Source: Amphimedon queenslandica
Taxonomy: Eukaryota; Porifera; Demospongiae; Haplosclerida; Niphatidae
Direction of reading: 5' to 3'
Assembly (NCBI RefSeq): GCF_000090795.2
Contig: NW_003546263.1
Coordinates: 394,787 to 458,786, forward strand
Length of the DNA: 64,000 nucleotides
The translations under genes and the position numbers were made by a program. The notes beneath the pieces were generated by a model. It was not told the DNA's origin. It ran no database searches and worked only from the letters and a program-made list of their open reading frames with translations. The stretch's first letter is position 1. Each line of letters opens with the position of its first letter. Positions 22,701-33,900 of the stretch are shown here, piece after piece.

Positions 22701-25022
22701 TTATCATTCTAATTCATTTAGTCGCTTTTGAAAATATATGGTGGGTCTGCTGTATGCACCACGTTGTAATAACATATACATGTAGCATAATAACAACATA
22801 CTTAACAATTATAATACCAATTCACATACCATATAGCACTATATTTTGGCAGCACTTTATTTTGGTGATTTTGCTGTAAAATTGTAATAGGTGATTTTTA
22901 ATTTGGCAATTTTGTGTACATGTGCATTACTGAGCATGTGCATTCATGATTGGCGGTTTTAATATTAACAATTCTACTTATAAAACTCCGCCAAATTAAA
23001 GCGCTAACGGTATCAGGAAATTATCACTTATTACTCAATCATCATTAACATTTACAGGAATTTCAGGAAATCACAAAGTCAATTTCCAAATACAGATTAT
23101 AAAATTATTGCTAAGATATTTTACACCAATAATAAACCCCAGTATACAGCAATTTACACATACAAATGCAACCCCATGTATTTGACTCAATTCCTGAGTG
23201 CAACATACACAAAAATACATGTAATCAACTATCATCTAATAAACACATACTTTGTGTCTTCTTGACATCACTTCTCTTAAGTATGCTGCATCATTTGCCA
23301 AATGCATACCATAATAATTACCAGCAAGGAAGGAAAGATAAAACTCATTAAGTAATTCATCATCTGCATCGTAATAAGTCTCCAGTACTAGCCTCATGCA
23401 TGAAGGATCAATATCAAATAGCTAAAAAAATAAAAACTTAAAGTAACAAAATTACAACTTTAGTCTTACTTTTCCTATACATTGTTTTAATTCTCCAACA
23501 GTCCAACCATGCTCTGCTCTCATTGGTTTAGCTGCAGATACTTCACCATTAGAGGGCTCAATTACTGATACCTTCAAATTAATACCTACACACAACACAA
23601 CATAAAGGATATACCAGAAAAATGGCAACACTAACCTCCAATATTGTATACCTTGAAGTTTTCATTTTCTTTTCGAGTTTGCAAAAATATTCCAGAACAA
23701 TAACAATTATCTACAGACATACCCATCAGTTTATCAATAGTTTGATCCTGAAACTAAATTAAGCTTAATTTACTTAAAATTATTAAGAACAAATTATATT
23801 TACCTTTTCAAGATCAAATGACTCATCCATTGCTTCATAGTAATAATAATATCTGACTAAACGGCATCTCTCAATAGGAATGTGTGGAGCCAATTTCATA
23901 GACTATAAAAAAAGAGGGAACGATGGCATGCAACATTTCCCACAAAGAATGCTAAATGAGCTAAAAAGAATGCTGGCAAAACGGTGCTTGACATTTGGAA
24001 GAATTTTAAAATTCATTAAAAAAATCAATTTTGATCAGAATCACCTCAAACACAAAATCATAATGCAACAGATGACAGAATTCTCTCCTAAACAATTTTT
24101 TGGCAAAAATTGGCCAAAGACCCTGTACTATAGTACAAGGACTTTGGTTTGATTTTTGAGTAACATTAAAAATTTGTAAAGAATCCAGATTTGGAGGAAA
24201 TCAGCTCAAAATTGCTACATAACATAAAACATGAAAATGTATTTTTAAAATTATAAAAATGAAGAATTCTCTCCTAGTGCTTTTTGCCAAAAATTGGCCA
24301 AAGACCCTGTGCTATACTTAGTAACGCTATACCACATTACTAATAGTACAGGGACTTTGGTTTTATTTTTTTTAATTCAAAAAAAAATTAATTTTGGTCA
24401 GACTCTGCTCAAACATATACTACACAACGTAAGAACATGTTTATGTATCAGAAAAAAATTTTAAAGAGAATTCTGTTGTAATCATTTGTTGGCAAAATTT
24501 GAACAAAGCCCTGTACTATAAAGGGACCCGTTGAACATTTGTCCAATTTTTGAGAAGCTTCTAAAATTCTTTTTAAATCCATTTTTTATCAGAGGCAGAT
24601 CAAAATTTTCATATAGCACATTTAAAAATTATGAAAATTCCTGTCACAGCAATATTTTTGTCAAATTTTTGCAAATTTAAATCCACTCACAAGAACCTGC
24701 ATGAACAATATGCAAAATCTTGTGGGGAAACCCTGCAGAATGGAGCTGCCTAAAGTGACAATGCAAATGATAATGAAAGTAAACAAACCTCATAAGTAAT
24801 ATCCAGTATTTTGGGAAGTAATTCATCCTTATTGATTTCAATTACTGATTCGATTAATTCTCCACTGATTGGATGATTACAATATATTCTTAACTATGAA
24901 ATAAAAATCATACGTACATGTATTAGATCTAAATCATCACTTTTTGTCACTCTTACTTTACGCATTGAATTCTTTGCTTCTTGTTCCTTTTCTTTTGGTA
25001 CAACAAAGTCCATTTGTCTAAC
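19776..25022 (-). CDS. USP47-like protein, C-terminal half only (no peptidase domain in window)
   Basis: About thirteen minus-strand exons follow the C-terminal half of vertebrate USP47 in order. Near the 5' end are LRIYCNHPISGELIESVIEI, PIERCRLVRYYYYYEAMDES, DQTIDKLMGMSVDN, then MRLVLETYYDADDELL. Later come ISFAQLKEKLVPMVGVPAKG, MRLRKKTSRSLGQIYLDHQL, LSELSGIPVEYISVAK, LYDDGHTIYYK and a last exon with ELTDEEKMKTQEAEK ending FIL at 19776. These are the ubiquitin-like modules that follow the catalytic domain. USP47 deubiquitinates DNA polymerase beta and beta-catenin, but its C19 peptidase (Cys and His boxes) precedes this region and is absent here. The first exon seen (24958-25022, VRQMDFVVPKEKEQ) has an acceptor-like TATATAG before it, so it may be internal or may carry the start Met at 25013. 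The next gene begins only 314 bases away in the opposite direction, leaving little room for a 370-residue domain. Homology is strong; completeness is not established. Confidence 0.85.
19998..20244. repeat. Inverted-repeat element in the last intron of the USP47-like gene
   Basis: The left end ACCATATTTTACCG, then AATAAACGCCTG, is mirrored at the right by GGCATTTAATCGGTAAAATACAG (imperfect terminal repeats). It has no coding capacity and lies wholly within the intron between the final two exons. Confidence 0.5.
22827..23012. repeat. MITE copy (TACCGTATA family) in a USP47-like intron
   Basis: It starts TACCATATAGCAC and ends GCGCTAACGGTA. Inside, ATTTTGGTGATTTT, TTTTTAATTTGGCAA and CATGTGCATTACTGAGCATG match the reverse complement of the element at 62410-62620. 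It is a diverged intronic insertion. Confidence 0.6.
23904..24789. repeat. Intron filled with three diverged ~220-bp tandem repeats
   Basis: Three successive units each carry AGAATTCT(C/G)T, GGCAAAA(A)TTGG and then CAAAG(A)CCCTGTACTATA, with the first two also having a following GGACTTTGGTTT. They start at about 24078, 24264 and 24464. The block lies in one intron of the USP47-like gene, in which the other resolved introns are mostly far shorter. The plus-strand open frame at 23880-24152 belongs to this repeat and is not a gene. Confidence 0.6.
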
Positions 25023-25335
25023 CTATATATAAATAATAACAATAACCTCTTTTATGAGTTGAGCCGATGTCAAGATTTATTAACTGTAAGGACCCTGACC
25101 TGCTTAATTGGAAGCATAAAGGAAATTATCAAATTATTTTATTAGAAATCCACGCCCATTATGACATGAATATCTACACTCCCATTTTCATGACGGCGGT
25201 GCGGAGAGATCACTCATGGATCACTGAAAAGAAAAATGTTATTCACAAACTTATTGGAACCAAAGGAGTTTATTCATATAAGCCGGCAATTCTATCAAAA
25301 TAAACACTGTTTTACAGTGTTTTGACTTATGCAAC
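25023..25335. promoter_or_regulatory. Shared divergent promoter region
   Basis: These 313 bases separate the USP47-like gene (minus) from receptor copy 1 (plus). A TATAAG at 25277-25282 lies about 55 bases upstream of the receptor ATG, and an AAACACTGTTTTACAGTGTTTT dyad lies at about 25302-25323. The open frame at 25067-25303 has no splice or domain support. Confidence 0.4.
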
Positions 25336-27943
25336 ATGGAGATAATAGCAATGAAATGCTGTTACGCCATTGTCCTTGTTACATGGCTTTGTTCCTTACT
25401 CTGTCCTGTAAACTGCACAGTTGATTTTACATTAGTTGAAGGAACAAATGGATCGACTATTGTAGAAGCAAGCATAGCCAAAATAGCCCATTCATCCATC
25501 TTCACAGATAATGATCAGCAGATGTTGCGGCGCATCGCTTACGCCGAGACAAGAGACGGAGCCAACAATGACACATATTCGTCCAATGGTGGGATATGGG
25601 GAGTTGGAGAAACTAAGTACAATGCTACTAAAAACACTGGCTCTAACTCACAGCTCCAACAAAAAGTACAGGGAATTTCCACTAATTTTGGAATCAACTG
25701 GCTCACCACTAATTGGACTGACCTGAGGAAGCCATTTTATTCTGCTCTTGCTGCTCGACTCTATATGTTAGTCATCACTCAATCAATTCCACTGGCATCT
25801 AACATTAATGGTCAGGGAACATATTGGGCTAACTATTTTACAAGTTCTGGTGGAACTCAGTCAGATTATGTGACCGCTGTTAATCAGTTATTGGTTTTGC
25901 AAAGTAAGGTGCTATAGTCTGATTTAGAATGTATTTATTATTTATTATAGATTGCAGTGTAAATGCGCTTGATTTATATTTTGTCATGGATGCATCTGGT
26001 AGTGTTGGATCCTCAAACTTTCAACTCATGAAAAACTTTGTCTATAACATTGTTAATAGTTTTAATGTTGGCAGTGATAGTGTCCGTGTTGGTGTAATGT
26101 CTTATGGCTCATCCAATTATTACCATTTCTACCTAAGCACTTACACAGCAAAATCATCTGTACTCACTGCTATTAATAATTTACCTTACAGTGGTGGAGG
26201 TACAAATACAGCAGGTGCTTTGGATGGAATGAGGACAAGAGGCTTCTCTACATCATATGGTGCACGTCCCAGTAGTCAAGGAGTACCACGGGTGGGGATT
26301 GTTATAACTGATGGACATTCAAACAGTTATTCAGCCACTGTAACAGCAGCTAATAATGTACATAATGCTGGCATCATTGTTTTTGCTATTGGCATTGCAG
26401 GAGCAAATCAAAATGAGCTCAATGCTATTGCATCTCAGCCGTCTTATGTGTCTTTCCTTTCCTCGTTCAGTTTGACACTACTGAATTCACTTCAATATAC
26501 TATTAGCCAGGAGTCTTGTGTTGGTAAGTAAAACTGCAATTATTTTCTGTTTATTACAAGCATGAATTTCTTTGTAGCATCACCTGATGTTAATTTGGGT
26601 GAGACTATTTCAGATAATATTGGATCAGGGGAAACAAAGTACCTCAATTACCCACTCCCTAATAATGACCAAGGAATTACTGTTGTCCTCAATGTGACAA
26701 ATGGCTCAGCTACATTGTATGCATCAACAGTTGTTTCCACTCCTAATGAAGCCTTTCATGATGTCCAAATTACAACTGACAGATATGAAGATGTCTATAT
26801 TGATCCAGCTAACCTAACAAATCCATCCAGTGCTGATACAGTGTATATTGCTATTGAAGGTACAGGTAGTGGTGCTTCAAATCAAGTGCAAGTGAGTGCA
26901 ACTCAAGGAGATACTTCTACTGGTAAGTGGTAGATTATAATAACATGTCACAAAAATATTCATTACTTTAGAGCCAGTATCATTAGATGAATTTTACAAC
27001 ACTCAAATTTCTGAGAATTATGGAGCAATTGTTTCAATTGAATGCAGAGCTACTGGAAAGCCACAGCCTACTCTAAACTGGTACAAGGCTGGTGTTGCTA
27101 TCTCTGCCTCTAATATCAATGTGGTTAATACTACTATTGACAACACCACTGTGAAGAGTGTTATTACCATCACTGGTCTTGTTTCAGATAATGAAGGTAC
27201 TTATATTTGCTTAGGAACTAATCTTCTGCCAAATGGATCTGTTTCACATTCACAATCATTTGTACTTAATGTGACAGAAAGTAAGTTTACTACAATTTTG
27301 ATTCAGTAATTATAATTTGTCACAGTTATTGTTACCAACTTCACTGGTACTCCTTTAAGTTCTACATCAATATATCTTAGTTGGGCACTGCCAATAGGAT
27401 ACACTGCTCAGTATTACTTAGTGAATGTTGATGAACTAGAAACTAGTCGTTCCTGGACCTTTCATGCTGTAGAGAGTCATGCTAATATTATATCTTTACA
27501 TCCTTACTATACATATCGATGCAGTGTGGCTATTGTTGCCAATGCAACATATCCATATTCAAATGCTATATATGTCATCACCCACCAATCAGGTAAAGCA
27601 ATTGTAGTTTTTATTACTTAAAACTTATGTGTTCTATATAGCCCCCACTGGAATTATACAAGCACCGATTTCAAATCCTTTCTCCTCTTCTGAGCTGAAT
27701 ATTACATGGACGGCTCCACCACTTAATCAGCAGAATGGAATTATCATGTACTATATCATTGTGATAACTGAAGTAGCTACTAACACTACAGTCCAATACA
27801 CATCAAATTCAACATGGCTTTTTATTTCCAATTTACACCCATACTATACTTACAGCTTCAATATTGCTGCCGTAACAATTTCTCCTGGTCCCTTTTTGAT
27901 AGGAATCAATGTCACAATGCCAGAAGCAGGTAAGCTGAATCAC

Positions 27944-27993
<50 letters not shown>

Positions 27994-30900
27994 TAATGCA
28001 ATTTTGCTGCCAAGATTTGTTGCAATTGTGAATATGCAAGCAACACCATTAACATAAGCGGTTTCTTTACTTTAATGTCATTAGAAATGTTGCTTAGCAC
28101 CATGTTGCCCAGTTTCATAGAATACTTTTGAGAAATAAATTTTTATTTTCACTAATTTAGCACCCGCTTCACCTCCTACTAATGTACTCAGTTCTAGTGT
28201 TACTTCTGAGTCATTTAGAGTTTCGTGGATACCACCTTCAGCAATAGATCGAAATGGGATTATCAGGCAGTATGTCATACTGATTTTTGAAATCAGCACT
28301 GGAGTTGTTTATAATTTGACAACTTCTAATCAGTACATTATTTTTAATAATGTAAGACCATTTAGTGATTATAATGTGTCAGTCAGTGCCTATACTATCT
28401 CCACTGGACCATATTCTAATTGGATAACTATTACTACTCTAGAAGGAGGTAATATTCATTAGATTGCCAGCTCAAATAATGAATAAATTTATGTATTGTA
28501 TATTTTGTTTATCTTATTCAGCTCCTAGTGCTCCACCTAATGATTTCAATGCAACAATAACTTCTCCTTACTCAGCATTGCTGACCTGGAATCCACCTCC
28601 TAATGACCAGAGGAATGGCATCATTATAAACTACATCATTAATGTAACTGTACTTGAAACAGAAGAGAATTTCACCTTATACTCAAACACTACTTCATTG
28701 TTTGTTGATGGTTTAAGGCCTTTTAGAACATTTGAATGTATCATTGCTGCTGTTACTAATGTTGGTATTGGACCATACAGTGCAATCTTCACATTGTCTA
28801 CTCCCCAAGATGGTAAGTAAAAATGATAGTGGCTATGTTAATAATGTTGTGTAGCTCCATCTAGCTCACCTGTTCAAGTCCGTTCTGCATCAGTCACATC
28901 AAGAAGCTTCTCATTGTATTGGGATCCACCTTCCTACAATGATCAGAATGGTGTTATAAATTACTATATTATTAGAATAATAGAAGTTGAAACTAGTGTA
29001 ACATCAGAATACACATCCTATACTACAGTTCTCTCCCTTTCATCTCTTCATCCAGCCTATACCTATTACTGCAGCATTGCAGCCTACACAGTTGCTCTTG
29101 GACCATTTTCCATTCAGTTCAACATAACCACTGATGAAGATGGTATGTAACAAGCAAGCAATATATGTATTAATTATTTGCATTTATAGTACCAACTCAA
29201 TCTCCAGTAAACTTTGTTAGTTCTGTACTTTCTTCTTCATCTGTGTCTTTATCTTGGAATCCACCACCAGCAGAAAGTCAAAATGGAATAATAATTTCTT
29301 ATCATTTAAATGTAACAACATTAGCAACTGGCTCGGTGTCTCTCTACACAAGTTATGACACTACATTACAAGTCAATGGACTAGTCCCATACACTACTTA
29401 TACATGTTTAATAGCAGCAGAGACAAACATTGGAAGAGGACCATACACTACTATAATCACTTTCACCACAATGGAAGATGGTTAGTATAGCCTACATTAT
29501 TATATGCTAGCTTCTTCGTTTCATTTATATTTTACTTTTATTAGCTCCAAATACTTCCCCAAGCATTATAACATACTTTGTTATCGATTCACGTTCAGTT
29601 GCTATTCAGTGGAATCCTCCTTCAGTTAATGATCACAATGGTATCATTAGAAAATATATCGTTGAAATAGTTACATTGTCTGGTGGTGGTAATTCGGTAT
29701 CAACTTTCAACACAACTGGAACTACTGCCATCATCGGGTCGCTCATTCCATCATATACTTATCAGTTTTCTGTGGCTGCTTATACTGTAGCAACTGGCCC
29801 ATTCACTGATCTCTTTAATTTGACTTTACCAGAGGATGGTAAGTAACATAAAATATTATTATTGCTGTTTCTATGATTTAATCTTTTTACATAGTTCCAA
29901 GTGGCTTTCCTAAGGAACTTTCTGTCAATAGTACTACTCCATATTCAGTTAGCCTTCATTGGGACCCTCCACTGCATGATGAACAGAGTGGTGACATTAT
30001 TGGCTATGTTGTTAATGTCACTCATGCTGATACTCTTTCAACTGTACAGTATCACACAGTTGTCACTAGTATTGTAATTACTGGTCTTGACCCTTACACC
30101 ACATATGTTTGTGTTGTAGCAGCTGAAACTTCTGTTGGTGTAGGACCTTTCAGCCACTTATTCTTTGTACAAACAGATGAAGCAGGTAAGGATGATTATT
30201 AAATATCAATGTTACATTCTGTTTTTAGCTCCTGACAGTCCACCACAGCATCCTAATGCTATTGCACTCAGTCCAACCAGTATACACATTACTTGGGACC
30301 CACCTCTTCTTCAGGATCATAACGGAGTCATAAGAGAGTACCGTATTAATGTCACTGAAGCAGTTACATCTACTTTCACTGAACACGTGATTAATCAAAC
30401 ACAGCTTGTAGTGACTGGGCTCAAACCATTTCATTTGTACTATTGTTCTATTGTGGCAGTGACAATAGATGAAGGCCCATACACAGTATCAGTATCTGTT
30501 CTTACAGAAGAAGCTGGTATATTGTATCATGTATTTTCATTTAATTTTATTTATTTTACTAGCACCATCAATGCCTCCTCAGTCTCTATCAGTGAGTATT
30601 ACAAGCTCCAGATCACTGTTCATATCATGGGACATTCCTCCTGTTGAAAGTCACAATGGAATTATAAGAGAATATTCAGTCATAATACAAACTGTTCTCA
30701 CTCAAGAGGAGCAAACATATACCACACTGAACAAATATTTTAATGCAACAGGCCTTGTACCATACACTACGTATAGAGTTAAAGTTGCTGCAGTAACTGT
30801 TGAGGCCGGACCTTTTACTGTCTCCCATAATATAACCACTTTTGAAGATAGTTAGTGCTATACTTAAAANNNNNNNNNNNNNNNNNNNNNNNNNNNNNNN

Positions 30901-33900
30901 NNNNNNNNNNNNNNNNNNNNNNNNNNNNNNNNNNNNNNNNNNNNNNNNNNNNNNNNNNNNNNNNNNNNNNNNNNNNNNNNNNNNNNNNNNNNNNNNNNNN
31001 NNNNNNNNNNNNNNNNNNNNNNNNNNNNNNNNNNNNNNNNNNNNNNNNNNNNNNNNNNNNNNNNNNNNNNNNNNNNNNNNNNNNNNNNNNNNNNNNNNNN
31101 NNNNNNNNNNNNNNNNNNNNNNNNNNNNNNNNNNNNNNNNNNNNNNNNNNNNNNNNNNNNNNNNNNNNNNNNNNNNNNNNNNNNNNNNNNNNNNNNNNNN
31201 NNNNNNNNNNNNNNNNNNNNNNNNNNNNNNNNNNNNNNNNNNNNNNNNNNNNNNNNNNNNNTGCTGAGGGAGTTAATGGTGTCATCCAGCACTACAACAT
31301 TAGCATTACTGAAGTAGAAACTGGTATTGTAACACATTTCACAACCACCTCAGTTAGTTACACACTAACTGATCTACACCCATTCTATACATACAAGTGT
31401 ACTATAGTAGCAGTTACTATTGGAGCTGGTCCTATTACTAGTCTGACAGTACAAATGCCAGAAGATGGTAATTAAAGCTTTTTTTTAATGAGTATTACTT
31501 CTTTTATTTATAGTTCCTTCTACTGCTCCGAACAATGTCTTAAATACTGAAGTGGCATCAAAAAGTCTTACCATTAACTGGGAAGTGTTACGTCTTGAAG
31601 ATCAAAATGGATTGATTCGACATTATTTGATAAATGTGACGGAAACTGACACAGGATCTCAGTTCCAGTATACATCAACTACTATTGGCATTACTCTTGC
31701 TGACCTGCATCCTTACTACACATACAGCATCTCAGTATCAGCATTCACTATAGCTGCAGGTCCATGGTCTGACCCATTACTTGTTACAACTGCTCAAGAT
31801 GGTAACTTTATAATTATATGACATAGTCTTATTTATATTCTGTGCTTTGTAGTACCTTCTAGTTCTCCCGTTAGCATTAATACATTATCTATTAGCTCTG
31901 TTGGTGTAACCCTTCAATGGTTAGCTCCTCCACTAAGTGAAAGAAATGGAATCATCATTGGATACAACATCACTATTGAAGACACAATGCTAAATACTTT
32001 GTTTATTTTGTACAGTTCAAAATTGAATGTCACAGTTAACTCACTTGAACCATACACAATGTACCAGTACAGAATCGCTGCATATACTGCTATTGGGCTA
32101 GGACCATACTCAGCCACTTTATTTTTTCAAACGCAGGAAGCAGGTAAAGACAGTTATAATTAATTTTTTAATGTTATTTTTTATTTTTAGCTCCTTCGGA
32201 GGCCCCAGAATCATTAACATTGGTTGATATTTCCAATACAACTGTAACACTTACATGGGACTCCCCTCCACTTGATGCTCACAATGGTGTCATTAGAAAA
32301 TATATTATTCAGGTTGTTGACAGCAGTAATACCCAATCACTCTACAATGTAACTGGAAATACTATCACTATTACTACTTTACTACCTTATACTGACTATA
32401 ATATTGCTGTGTCAGCATATACAGTTGCCAATGGACCTTTTAGTAGCTATTTATCTGTAACGTCTGATGAAGCAGGTATATTTATTTATATTTTTAATGC
32501 TAGTTTATTATGTGCTTCATATAGTTCCTAGTGCTCCCCCTGGTGCCATATCTGTAACAGCTATCGATCCATCAATTCTTAGCTTATCATGGAATCCTTT
32601 ACCATCCTCTAGTGCTAATGGCATAGTTCGAGAGTATATTGTTGATGTATTTGTGCAGGATTCATCAGAGCACTATCAGTATTCCACTGTTAATACTAGT
32701 CTAACCTTAACTGAGTTACATCCATACTACACTTATACAGTGTACATTGCTGCAGTCACCATTGGCAGAGGACCATTTTCATCTGGACACACTATAAGAA
32801 TGCCACAAAATGGTACGTATTTTAAATTTAAAACCAGTACTTTATTTGGTTGTGTTTTTGTTATAGCTCCTAGTGGTTCACCTAATAACATAACTGGCCT
32901 ACCACTTAATTCTACTGCTGTTCAAGTGTCCTGGAATCCACCACATCTACATCTACAGAATGGAATCATTACATCCTACACTATTGCTTTATTAGAAATA
33001 AGTACCAATGCTACCCAATTATTTTCTCAAAATTCCCTTTATACTACATTCATCATTAGTGGACTGCACCCTTATTATGATTATAGTATATCAGTAGCAG
33101 CTTACACAGTCGGAGTCGGTCCAACATCTGTTACTACTGTCAGGACACTGCAAGATGGTAAGTATTACCGGGTACTTTATTAACAAAGAATAATTTATCG
33201 TTAAAATTTTTATAGCCCCATCAGCACCACCACAGAATCTAACTGTTAATGTATCCAGCTCAACTACTGTCTTGCTTCAGTGGTTACCTCCTGAACCCAA
33301 TTCACAGAATGGCATCATTCAATTTTATGAACTCAAATTATACAATAGTGATACAGGTTCATCAGCTATTATTAATCCAGCAACAACAAATTATTTGTTA
33401 AGTTCTTTGCATCCTTTTTATTCATACACCTGCAGTATAGCTGCTGTTACAATTGGTACTGGTCCTTCATCTAAAAATATATCATTCCAAATGCTTGAAG
33501 ATAGTTAGTCACAACCATATTGCTAATATAATTTTAATATTTTGCTTTCAGTTCCTTCTAGATCACCAACTAATATTAGAGTAGCTTCAATTACTTCAAG
33601 GAATGCTGTAATAATGTGGGGACCTCCATTATCTGAGCACCAAAATGGAGTCATAACAGGTTATACAGTAAGGATTAATAAGGAACAGTCAATGGAACCT
33701 CTGATTGTAACAACAACAACATCTAACTACCTTAATATTTCGTCTTTGGAGCCACATACTGAATACAGATTTGTTGTTTCTGCTAGCACCAGTCAAGGAG
33801 AAGGTCCCTTATCAAACTATACATCATTTGTAACTCTTCAAGATGGTATGTATGTCTTTTATTTTAATTGTATGTTCTATTTTATTTAATAGCTCCAACT

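Noticed and set aside
25067-25303. A small gene between the USP47-like gene and receptor copy 1
   Set aside because: The frame lies in the divergent promoter region and shows no conserved feature.
30815-31337. Open frames running through the N gap
   Set aside because: They are produced by unknown bases; only the flanking Fn3 exon pieces are real.
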